From the NCBI RefSeq assembly GCF_910592395.1, contig NC_088321.1:7252001-7316000 (forward strand): DNA of 64,000 bases, written 5' to 3'. Of the stretch, positions 54,991 through 64,000 are shown piece by piece; positions within the stretch are counted from its first letter, which is position 1, and each line of letters begins with the position of its first letter. Under the pieces are notes generated by a model. It searched no databases. It had not been told where the DNA came from and was given only the letters and a program-made list of their open reading frames with translations. The position numbers and the translations under genes were made by a program. The stretch comes from Lineus longissimus. Taxonomy: Eukaryota > Nemertea > Pilidiophora > Heteronemertea > Lineidae.

Positions 54991-55165
54991 AAGGGGTTTT
55001 TAGGTTAAAGGGAAGGGCCCGCCAAAAAATGGGGAGTTTTGGACGGCCCGGTCAAAACCTTAGGCGGGAATAGGTTTCATTGATAAATATAAGGAGTTTC
55101 AAGGCCCCCAAATTACTTGTAAGGTTCAATAGATACTGGCCTTTCATTAGTTTACCGTTTGCGTA

Positions 55166-55660
55166 TCATTTACATACTCTCATCTTGAAAAATATGACAA
55201 TATTTACGATCACGTTATTGATTTTTGCAACATTTTCGGTAACGCGCCCCTTGCGGATCTGTAAGGTACCATTCGGATGCTTGAAAAATGTTAGTGGCGT
55301 GGCTCCATCTGCTACAGCTGTCACCGCGCCGGTGTTAGTCTCACGTCTTGGCGTCTGCACCACCCTTTGGGAACACCTCAATGCCGTTGGCGTACTGACG
55401 AGACCAGCGTCTCTGGAGGCTCCGACATTCGCCATGAGCAGTGACAGGTCACTTGGCTGGAATGGCCCCATCTCCTCTTGACTCATGTTCATTGCCGGCA
55501 ATTCTGGCAAATATCTTGAGTCGTCATGGTTGTCAAACAAGTCTTGGATAATATGCTGCTCCATTTCTTCTGTACTGTTCGGATCAGGGGCCTCGCTCTC
55601 CACCGGCCCAGAAGCCACCGGCGACTCGAAATCCATACTACTATTCTCTCCATTTTCCAT
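55166..55660 (-). CDS. Acidic ORF of 164 codons behind a promoter-like cluster
   Basis: The best start is the ATG at 55658-55660 (gagaaaATGG, A at -3 and G at +4). The open frame also extends upstream to 55831. The protein starts MENGENSSMDFESPVASGPV, is Glu/Asp/Pro-rich, has a likely helix (EEMEQHIIQDLFDNHDD) and a C-terminal HPNGTLQIRK block. No known domain. A possible donor (gaga|GTATGT) near 55172 would make it a first exon; otherwise it stops at TAA/TAG near 55166. TATA, octamer and CRE elements lie at a sensible distance upstream. It may be a host gene or an element gene. Confidence 0.45.
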   Translation of the reverse strand: MENGENSSMDFESPVASGPVESEAPDPNSTEEMEQHIIQDLFDNHDDSRYLPELPAMNMSQEEMGPFQPSDLSLLMANVGASRDAGLVSTPTALRCSQRVVQTPRRETNTGAVTAVADGATPLTFFKHPNGTLQIRKGRVTENVAKINNVIVNIVIFFKMRVCK

Positions 55661-55776
55661 TTTCTCCTCTCTCCAACTCACTACTATCGTTATTGATTGC
55701 GTAACATACACTAACATTCTTTCGCTAGTGGAAACACCTGACAGCGCCGCCCGGCATGATACACGTGCTACTGGCA

Positions 55777-55849
55777 TATTTATAACTCGTAGTAAATAAG
55801 GTTGTAAAAATATGCAAATGAGATGCCGCATATGGAAACCATGACGTCA
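55777..55849 (-). promoter_or_regulatory. TATA box, octamer and CRE cluster
   Basis: On the minus strand: TATAAATA (55777-55784), ATTTGCAT (55812-55819), TGACGTCA (55842-55849). All three are perfect consensus sites within 73 bp and oriented towards the ORF starting at 55660. A start site about 30 bp after the TATA box would give a 5' leader of roughly 90 bases. Octamer sites bind POU factors and CRE sites bind CREB/ATF in animals generally. Confidence 0.6.
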
Positions 55850-56288
55850 CTAAGCAGTTCTTATTTCTGCTACGGGTGGCGAGGTTGCTTGCTTCTTTAA
55901 GTGTGTAAGCACATGTCAGTGGTATTATACGCCATCTTGGCATGTACTTATGTATGCGATATTGCATGTGGTGAGGACCACTACTGGTAGAAGTCAAGTG
56001 AGAGCAATAAACCTAATTAGCAAGAATTTCTCTTCTAGTCAGTATATTGTTGAGGCTGTCATTCTAAAAGAAATCAAGATCAGAGGCACTAGGTCCCTGC
56101 AATATCATTCCTGGTATATTGGCTGACCATTTTAGCATTTCGATCCAGGGATAAGTTTTATTTTGGTTCCATATGATGGACGGAGGCATTTTACAAACTT
56201 TAATGAAGTAATCAGGGTGGTGAATAATTATGTTTTGTTGATAAATACTAAAATTTCAAAGAATTACTGAACAAAAGTTCACTTTTCA
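55850..56288. other. No gene recognised
   Basis: Region upstream of the promoter cluster; short frames only. Confidence 0.35.
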
Positions 56289-56654
56289 CAGAAATTGACT
56301 CCAGAGACGTATACAAGAAGCAATATGTCAAGTTGTGGTATATTGGCATCAATCGCTTTTTCGCGTTGATTACCTTTCAAAGTGACTCAAGATCAGTAAT
56401 GCCAATGTGACATTCAAGTGGTTGCTCCCCATATTTCATTGTTTCCAAACAATACATGACTTTTCAAGAGGGAACATAAAGATCAATCAGCGCTCCGAGA
56501 CAATCAGGGGAAAGATTTAGAAACGGAAAGACTCAAACCATTTCACCGATGCCTACTGGTTCTAATTTAGGGGGGCGGGAAGTTGAGAAGCACTGAGAAT
56601 AGGTTGCATCTCTTGCTTTAAGACACTGAGGCGAAGTATCCAAGTTATTCTTTT

Positions 56655-57160
56655 AAAGGAATCGGCGGCTTTTTACTGCAGTATGTGTGTTCTTCTTCTG
56701 GTTCATCAGTACACTATATTTCTTAATGTGTTTGATGATTTTCCAATTTTTTTTCAACTTTTAGATCGTAGAAGAACGTGTTATTCGTCATTTTTAGTAC
56801 GCACAAGTCCTGGTACAAAATACCTTTCCCGCCACGTGAGTGCGCGCCGAGATCTGAGTTCACGTCACCCCGCTATATGATGCAACGTCATTCCATTATC
56901 GTCGCAGTAGCGGGGCAATCAAACGCCATCAGCCTAGGGTAGATCAATGTACATGTATAGTGCATTGTTCCACGAAAAGACACGTGGAGAGCTAACTCAG
57001 AGTCAACATCGGAAACGTATGATAATTCAGTCAGATTTTTTTTTGAATTCTTCCTTTTTGTGCACTCTGTTAATGGAAACTACCTGTGTTTTAATGTAGG
57101 ATGTAACTGGGCAGCCGACAGCTTGGTTACATTGGCCCTAATAAAACCATTGGTCCTTCA
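56655..57160 (+). mobile_element. Dispersed repeat R1, copy C, about 505 bp, with an empty-site partner
   Basis: It begins AAAGGAATCGGCGGCTTTTT and ends ...CCATTGGTCCTTCA. SD copy 1 lacks it at about 40583, where tttaacatgtatcaagag runs through. The flanks read TTAA and TCAA, so a TTAA-type target is possible but not exact. It contains ccgctatatgatgca, the TATA-like part also seen in copies A and B. Confidence 0.7.
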
Positions 57161-59534
57161 AAGAGTCAAAACCTAGACCTGCTGATAATGACTATAGGTT
57201 CTGACCATTATGCCAGGAATTTTTCTCAGCACTGTCTTGGTACAAAAATACCCAGATTTATGTCAATGACTTCAAAAGGGCATGTCCCATTTACAATAAA
57301 ATTATATTTGTCGGCAAAAGAGGCGCTTCCTCCACATCGTTCTTGCGGCGATACGTCGTGTAGCATATCCTCTATACTTTTGGGTAAATATTCCTGTTTT
57401 TAGCCATGGCCTGCCTACACACGACAAATCAGCAATAGTCAATGCTCACCAATGAGCCTTAAGTTTTCTTCACCAAGGTCACATGTATTACCCTTGTGGG
57501 TTCTCGGCTCTTTTTACCTGGTAAGGTCGTGGTGTTTTAACCCGAGATATAGTTTTGTACCTGCTGGGGGCTTTACTTTAACCTGAGCTCTAAGTATTTA
57601 ACTGTTAATATCTTATTTTGTTAAGTATCATTAGGTCCCTAAATCTTCACACACCTTGTTTAGAACACCCGTCGACACAATATTATGTCATACATCGTGT
57701 ACCAGAAGATCCGGTGATCATATTCATATCCCATGACAATTGTTCCCACAATTTGATGCTCAATATCATATGACTTGTGTGATATCAAATATTGCGCTGT
57801 TGGCAACCAGTTAATTTGACGCCAGTAACATGGCGGCACGTCTTGCAAAATCGTCGTCACCGACGGGAAAATCAGTCGTGTTTGCAGAAAGAAGATGGAT
57901 AAGTCAAGCAATATTTCAAGGATGTTGCGAACATGTGTGGTTAATCATCTGAGGCCTTGGTTCGAGGTTGGGACAGCCACATCGCAAGTTAGATGGCCCG
58001 CAACTGCTTGTCACGATCCACATTTTTTAAAGGAATAAATCGCTGCTGAATTCTATCAAAAATATCAGACCAATCAACCACTTTAGCTAATCTGTTCACT
58101 CGATCCCGCTCATTCACCATTAGCAGATCACCTGACAATAGACTTTGCCTACTTCACAAAATGAGTGTCTTTATAAAAAGGACTTCATGACTTGATTTTA
58201 TTTATTGGTTATGGCCACGCGTATCCTCTCTCCTGAGATCCGGCTTTTTTACTCCTATGCCATAAACAAAACCCTGAGAAAAAGAGAGGGGTGGTTGTTC
58301 CGCTTACTTTACACACCTTGTGTAGTTTCTGTCCAGATTTGCCGGCGATATATTACAAATTAAACAGGTCTTAATAAAATCTAAGAAGTGCCTGGTGTTT
58401 TGATATTTTAAGCTACAACGATTTTATGCTGCTAGACATTCTGTTGTAGTGTTTTTGTGTCTTTATTACGAAATAAAATAAACTTGCAGCGGGCAACGCG
58501 CGATTCAGCAAAGAGACTTCGAAAATTTAAGCTTAATAGCGGATTTCGCACGACTAGCGATTCAGCCTACTATTTACTATTTCCCAGGAGGTAAAAATGT
58601 ACCTTCTTATTTTCTGTTCAAAAGTGTGGCCGAGATCAGTAAGGTCTATGAAATGATGAACATGTCGACAATATGGCCCAAAATTGGCTAACACTCAAAC
58701 TCACGTATGATGTGATAATGAATCAATAGCTTTGATAATGATTTTGCCGCGGGATTGTGTTGCTCGTGCGAATTTGCTTTTAATAAAGAGCGACGCTTTG
58801 ATTGGGCACTTTTTTCTACCGCTACAATCCGTCTGAAGGGTATGGATTTCACCAGGCGTTTGAAATATCGAGGGGCGGGGTATATTGAAAACAACTGGTG
58901 CTTGGATGCGTATCATCCTGTGAGGCACCTTCAATCGTCCTGACTTGATCTGGAGGTTCTGTTATGATTTCAACAGGTCAGACAGTCTTTTTTGATGGAT
59001 GAGCATCCTAAAATTCCAAAATTTCCACGCAAAGATGGTTCTGTCAAGGATGATGTATAATCATATACCAAAGACGGGACACGGGCACTTAAGGCTTAGG
59101 CCCACAACAACTTTCAATATACTGTCTTCTCCCACTTAACCGAGCGCCAGGAAAATGGCTCGAAAATGACTAAGTCCAGAAACTTGGCAGTCTGTAGTTT
59201 TTTACGGGTGGGCTGCAAACATTCAATATGACAGCCCATTATATTGATCAATGGATATAGGAAGACAACCTTGTAAATGTTGTCAATTCAATAACGCCTA
59301 GTCGCGGCCAGGGCCAGTAATCCCTGCAGTTAGGGTGGTGATTATTGAAGTTACGTAAGTCTATTACAAGTCCATGCAAATGGTTGACCGATCCAGAGTC
59401 TTTCAAATGAATTTATTTTATCTGATCGATTATGGAATCGTTTTCTTGTGGGGGAAATCCAATGAAGGGAACTTTCGTGTCAAATGTCATGGTTGTTGAC
59501 TACCATCTTGCTTTGACCACGTTCTTCTGGTAAG

Positions 59535-61628
59535 ATGCACGCAATCCGATGGATTTTGTGGGTAGGCCTAGCAGGCACCCTGATGATCTTAACGTATGGA
59601 ATTGAGCATGGAGATGATGTTGACATCCCTGACCTTGATACCACTACTGATGATGATGATGATGATGATAATGATGATGATGTTGATGATGATGATGATG
59701 ATGATGTAGATGATGCTAACCAAGCTGTATCGGGTGCACGTAGGCACCAGAAAAGCTACAGTCTCAATCAGAAGATTGACCTTATCGAGACATACCAATT
59801 GGAGCATGCTATAGGATTACATCATGCTGAAACTGCGACATCCTTTGCTAGACACCACCGCATAGCACCGCAGACATTTAGACGTTGGATAAGCACACAT
59901 GATGACTTGTTTGCCCTCAGAGATAGATCAACTCAAGACCATAGAAGACGGAGGAGACAATGGCAACACGGCACTGATGCACAAGGTAGTGTTTCTACAA
60001 GCATTCTATTCCTCGCTAAATGAATTTCCTTCTTTGTTGGCCTATACTGACTGGAATAAGTCCGTTCTGTGTCATGGACGGAAGAATAAGTCGCATGATA
60101 CATCAAAGCGACTGACCCTGACCATGCCTCTAACAATATCAGTATGATTGTTCCTGGGACCCTTATTCCTAGGACTAACATTTCGTTCATACCTGTGGTC
60201 ATCACCAATCAATATTTCCTAAGATGTTAAATGTGTTAGCTTTTTTATTTCAGCATACTCGCCCGAAATGGAAAACAATTTGAACACCTGGTTCCTTGAG
60301 CGCCGAAGACTTGGTTTCCCTGTTTCCGGTGAGGATATTAAAGGGCAAGCTGGAAGAGAATTTCGACAGTGGTGGGCAGAGCTTCCGAACGAAACAAAGG
60401 CCGAAAGACAAGAATAGAGACCCCTGCGATACCTTTTCCATGCATCTGCACATTGGCTTAGCAACTTTATGGAAAGGTGAGCTTTATTCCTCTGTTGCAT
60501 AGATCGGCCTTAACGTACGGAATGGATTGTATTCGGTGAATTTTAATAATATGCAAATTCCATTTCAGGAAACAAATCAGCTATCGAAGGAAGACCAAAG
60601 ATTCAAGGGGGTTACCTGACAACGCCCAGGCTTTGGTTGCCGACTACCGGGGAGAGTTTGCCGACCTCATCAGAGACGCTGATTTTGATGTCATCATGAA
60701 CATGATCATGAACATTTGATATGGTGCCAAGATCAACAATGGAAGCGACTGGGTATCAGAATGTTGACATTAGATCATCCCAAGGCAACCCGAAACTTGG
60801 ATGCACGGTGACTCTAGTAGTTACGACAGATGGACGAAAAGGACGAGCCGAGGTATACTTCAGAGGCTTGGCACCAGATGGTGACGTCATTCGGCAGCTT
60901 CAGGCGGATGCTCCTGACAATGTGCGAGTGAGTATTGGCATAGAATACAAGTCCGTGGTTGTAGTACACGACATGTACAAGACGTCATCAGTGTTGTCAT
61001 TGACGATCAGACATTCTAGTTAATGGAAGTATTTTTTAGGAAAATCAGAACTTCCATGACTAAAATTGTTGTAGGTTTGTCATGGATGCAACCAAAACAT
61101 TGTGCGTGTCTGACTGTTCAGAAAAGTAATGTAAATGTTCATACCTGTTGTTTGCTTTTCCAGGTAACTGGTAGTCCACAGGGTTGGGCCCGACATCAAT
61201 CGCTAATCAAGTGGTTGCAGGCCCTGATTGTGCCATTTGCAGCAGGGGCCACGTTCCTGTTACTTTTAGACAGGTATCCGGCGCATCGAAATCAGCAGTT
61301 TCGTGATGCAATCACCGCAGAGAATGGGACAGACACTTTTATCCCAGGACAATGTACTTCGCTGCTGCAGCCCTTGGACTTGACCGTAAACAGGAGCTTC
61401 AAGTGTCACTTGAGGACCATTTGGCAAGTGTGGAAAATCGGCCACATCGATGATCAAGGACAGTGTGAGCGGATCAACAGGCGGGAAGTGGTCAGGATGA
61501 TCAGCCTCGGCTGGGAAAGGGTCACACAACAGACGATTATGAACGGTTGGAGAGCCAGTGGCCTAGTTCCTGAGGACAATGACGAAGTCGGGGAGGGGGT
61601 AGATGATGTTATTGATGATGACGTGTAA
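59535..61628 (+). pseudogene. pogo/Tigger-like transposase, four exons
   Basis: Exons 59535-59985, 60254-60476, 60569-60927 and 61164-61628 join in matching phase at GT-AG sites. Domains in order: poly-Asp stretch; helix-turn-helix (YSLNQKIDLIETYQLEHAIG then QTFRRWISTHDDL); CENP-B-type second HTH (NLNTWFLERRRLGFPVSGED); DDE core with LLLLDRYPAHRNQ (second Asp) and FIPGQCTSLLQPLDLTVNRS; acidic C-terminus. Breaks: TAG at 60415-60417 in exon 2 and a +1 shift near 60718, just where the first catalytic Asp would be. The enzyme would cut and paste at TA sites; as it stands it is inactive. Confidence 0.8.
59651..59712 (+). repeat. GAT microsatellite coding for poly-Asp
   Basis: gatgatgatgat runs, broken by single aat and gtt codons, lie inside exon 1 of the transposase and encode about 20 Asp residues just before the helix-turn-helix. 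Repeat-length change here keeps the frame if it occurs in threes. Confidence 0.8.
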
Positions 61629-62214
61629 ACCCCGTTTGGATAATAAAATTGATTGGTAAATTGATAAGTAAATCTGTGATCTTCTTTAATTTATTCGTTG
61701 ACAACAAGACTTCTTTATTGGGACATTCTGCAGACCTATTGAGCTGGCTTTATCATAGACCCCATATTAGACATTTCTAGTCAACCAACACTTTAGGCAT
61801 AAAATGAGGACGCTAGTTGTATTGTATTCATTCATTCAGTACAGGACTACCCCATGTCAATGTTCATGTCTTTTATCCACTCACGTGGAAGGCAATGGCA
61901 TTGCTCACGAAAAGGGAGTCAATTATCAGCTGTGGCTGTTCTTTCTAATGTTCGCCTGCCACCAGTCAAATCGGCCTATTCATTTGGACTTAGTCATTTT
62001 ACGATTCAGCCACGCTCGGTTAAGTGGGAGAAGACAGTATTCATTCCCCTCATAAATGCTGTTGGCCTTCTGTGAAAACCCTGATCTCGGCTTGTCCCTG
62101 GAAGGACTGTCCCATACCCTGTTATTTTGGTGATAGATAAAGGGTTTAGATCAATAGAGACTACAGACCTTCAAAACCACAGAGATTGAGCGTGCATGAT
62201 ACAATTCCCTTTTA

Positions 62215-63120
62215 TTTGTGATACCTCAGGACGGTTGGAGGTCATTCATGCTTTGCCCAGCCGCTTTGCCGGCCATCTGGTAATAAAGACTTAGTACAAG
62301 TGATAAGTTAGGAAGTGAGTTACACTGAGACTCTAAGACTAAGGCCAGGGAATTAATAAAACTAAGTGACCCCCACTGACAGAAACCAATGTATCTCAGT
62401 GACATTGTTTACTTCGAATACGTGTATTGTATAGTATCTAAGTGTCTCACTGACTCAGAAACGTTGTTGTGCGACCACCCCTAGTTGTTATCTACAGTGT
62501 TTATTGTTTGTCCCTCCAATAAGATTTGATATAATCGAAATCCCTGCTGTGAAATTCACTATTTTTGCCTAATTGAATGTTGGGGGCTAGGAGCCAAAAG
62601 TAATCTTTTAATTTTAATAAAACGAATCTTTTGTATCCCCCTTTATGGCTTTAAACCAGACTTGCTGATCTTTATTGAAATTTCTCTAAATTCACAGGCA
62701 ATCCAGAATATCTACAGAGTCCTGATAAATGAAAGCTTCGAGGAATAAAGGGCTTTCATATACCAGTGTGAATATCTGCCTGATTTTGGTGATGGAACAG
62801 TGTGTCCTGCTTGTCCAATGGTAAGACTATCTGAGAATTATTATTATTTGCTGTCCATTGTGTATATGCACTGTTACTGCTACTGTAGAGTTGAGGTTGA
62901 CTCTTCAGCCAACAGCGTGATAATGGTTCCAATGGTGGTCCTTTAAAGACTCTATTATGGGGGCATGTTTATTGGTCAAAGATTGAATATGTTCTGGTGG
63001 CCCACCTGAACAAAATTGGCTGCAGACAAAAGATATTCAACAGAAATGACAAGGAGGGGTGTCACTATGGGCCTTTGCTGACCTTTGCTGATGGGAATTT
63101 AGGTTAACAACTTGTTTCTA
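62215..63120. other. No gene recognised; starts with the repeat shared with 47035-47160
   Basis: The first about 125 bp match 47035-47160. The rest has no domain-bearing frame and no other repeat that I can support. Confidence 0.4.
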
Positions 63121-63240
63121 ATGGCCGCTGTACACGGTCAATCATTTTCATCAAACTTTTTCATCAATCTTTTTGGTCAAATTTGTATGTAGAGGGTCCC
63201 GCCATACACGGTCAATCATTTTCATCCAATCATTCACAAA

Positions 63241-63489
63241 ATGGCTCCCGTGCAGTCAAGACTGCTTGTGGCCGTTGCTGCGTCAGCTGCCGTTGCTGCT
63301 ATGGCAATAGCCATGGCCGCATTGAAGAAGAAACGACGACGACGACGCCGATATTGGACACGGCCATGGATCCTTCGAAGAGCATCCAAAGGGGCATATG
63401 CCATGCTAAACGAGGAGCTCAGGCTGGAAGACCCCGCTTCTTACAAAAACTATCTGCGTATGGATGAAGAGATATTTGCTGATCGTTAA
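63241..63489 (+). pseudogene. Harbinger-type transposase, N-terminal fragment
   Basis: ATG 63241 starts a signal-like hydrophobic stretch (VAVAASAAVAAMAIAMAALK), a poly-Arg block, and then WTRPWILRRASKGAYAMLNE and SYKNYLRMDEEIFADR. The RPW...LRMDxxxF pattern is the standard N-terminal region of PIF/Harbinger and HARBI1-like nucleases, which act with a Myb/MADF partner. The frame stops at TAA 63487-63489, before the DDE domain. The stop overlaps the 3' end of the antisense MADF gene, so a deletion has joined the two genes. Confidence 0.75.
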
Positions 63490-63795
63490 GAAAGAGCAGC
63501 TTCTGGAACCACCATACGGTTGGCTTGTGCACATCCTTTGCCGCAGCACCACTTCTTTTGGTCTTGTTTATCTTCTCCATTTCCCTAGCAAAGTTGCTAC
63601 GTAGCCCGTTCATTTTTTTCTTCACGTCATCAACCGTGCAGTCACTCTTTTCCTTGCAGACATCCTCAAGTACCTCTTGGTAGGCCAGTTCCTTCTTAAC
63701 GCGATTGTGGTACAGGGCATCTTTGGTGTTGTATAGGATTGGGTGGGCCCTATACGACTCTATCATGATTTCCACTGCCCTCTGCGTCCAGCCCA
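63419..63795 (-). CDS. MADF/Myb-like DNA-binding protein of the Harbinger element
   Basis: The likely start is ATG 63793-63795 (MGWTQRAVEIMIESYRAHPI); the frame is open further upstream. It shows a MADF domain: an aromatic/acidic first helix, Tyr-Asn before a Lys-rich turn, KKELAYQEVLEDVCKEKSDC in the middle helix, and VKKMNGLRSNFAREMEK-like third helix text with the conserved Leu-Arg. A WWFQKLLFL block follows. In PIF/Harbinger elements this partner brings the transposase to DNA and the nucleus. The last residues overlap the transposase fragment on the other strand. Confidence 0.7.
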
Positions 63796-64000
63796 TGTTG
63801 TCGTCTATGAGAGGCAAACTGTGGAATCTAGGCCTTGCATTACAAATTGCATAACCACCGTCATCATGAAGGAGGAATGGACGATCATTGATTTCGGTGA
63901 ACCCACGAACAATTCAATTCAATAGGGTTAATTGTTCAATAAATATCCATGCCCGCTGTACACGGTCAAATTTTATCAATTCGTCATTCAAAAATAGGAC

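Larger units (their letters stand above)
59122..62037 (+). mobile_element. 2.9-kb pogo/Tigger-like DNA transposon, near full length
   Basis: Perfect 25-bp terminal inverted repeats (59122-59146 and 62013-62037), beginning CTGTCTTCTCCCACTTAACC. TA stands at both sides (59120-59121, 62038-62039). A four-exon transposase gene lies inside in the plus direction. SD copy 1 is continuous where this element sits. Perfect ends next to a broken gene suggest fairly recent movement, perhaps with help from another copy. Confidence 0.85.
56289..62205 (+). repeat. Segmental duplication SD, copy 2
   Basis: It matches 40201-43140 in order, with two large additions: R1 at 56655-57160 and a pogo element at 59122-62037. 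A stretch of about 330 bp (57560-57890) replaces the place of the 729-bp element of copy 1. The duplication explains most of the non-coding sequence here. The unit itself shows no coding region, so its nature is unknown. Confidence 0.75.
63121..64000. mobile_element. PIF/Harbinger-type remnant, open at the window edge
   Basis: The left end GGCCGCTGTACACGGTCAATC lies at about 63123. The tacacggtcaatcattttcatc word recurs at about 63205, and ctgtacacggtcaaa again near 63957 in the same orientation. Inside are a Harbinger transposase N-terminus (plus) and a MADF/Myb-like protein (minus), the usual two-gene content of PIF/Harbinger elements. The catalytic DDE part is missing. The right end and target duplication lie outside the window or are lost. 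Confidence 0.65.

Noticed and set aside
59589-59807. Minus-strand ORF rich in Ile over the GAT microsatellite
   Set aside because: It is the antisense of the poly-Asp tract in the pogo transposase.
1-64000. CRISPR arrays, operons, ribosome binding sites, rRNA genes
   Set aside because: None seen; the window is animal nuclear DNA and the spaced repeats present are minisatellites or transposon ends.

Overview
The window is nuclear DNA of an animal. It has split coding exons with GT-AG splice sites, TATA/CRE/octamer promoter elements and tRNA-derived SINEs. It also carries Ty3/gypsy, L1-like and CR1/Jockey-like retroelements, and pogo, PIF/Harbinger, Mutator-like and Polinton-like sequences. 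The words tacatgta and acatgtac recur, as in many marine invertebrates. I cannot place it more narrowly; mollusc, brachiopod, hemichordate, echinoderm and cephalochordate all remain possible. No ordinary, complete multi-exon host gene is secure. The window is mainly a stack of mobile elements of different ages.

Regions. (1) 1-5900: a decayed Ty3/gypsy-type pol (RT, RNase H, integrase start, C-terminal tail) interrupted by a non-LTR element, itself cut by a 729-bp TIR element. (2) 6001-9000: a dispersed repeat (R1) holding a TA-flanked TIR element that holds a second TA-flanked MITE, then a 1.4-kb Mutator-like element with a perfect 10-bp target duplication carrying two exons of a protein kinase. 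(3) 9327-15474: a second Ty3/gypsy element with both LTRs, PBS, PPT and a 5-bp target duplication; its 3' LTR is broken by two insertions. (4) 15490-20640: scattered exon-like pieces, two with zinc-finger traces, and a 228-bp relative of the Mutator-like element. (5) 21411-26100: a repeat that recurs at 33-34 kb, an L1-like ORF1/endonuclease fragment, and a satellite split by an element with about 90-bp inverted repeats. (6) 27944-32309: a probable virus-derived segment. It has an uninterrupted 292-codon ORF of unknown family, a basic/acidic ORF, coiled-coil ORFs, and a reading frame that joins a dUTPase-like part to the C-terminal part of a protein-primed family B DNA polymerase, as in Polinton/Maverick and adintovirus-like elements. 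(7) 33-48 kb: repeats, fold-back elements, two opposed SINEs, pogo and LTR fragments. (8) 48.9-53.2 kb: a second non-LTR element. (9) 55.1-55.9 kb: a short ORF behind a strong promoter-like cluster. (10) 56.3-62.2 kb: the second copy of a segmental duplication (first copy 40.2-43.1 kb), with an R1 copy and a 2.9-kb pogo/Tigger-like transposon. (11) 63.1-64 kb: a PIF/Harbinger-type remnant running off the window.

The repeated copies inside the window act as natural empty sites that date and bound several insertions. The main points of biological interest are the kinase-carrying Mutator-like element, the Polinton-like segment with its orphan ORF, the two SINEs that share a body but not a tRNA head, and the ORF with the octamer/TATA/CRE upstream region.
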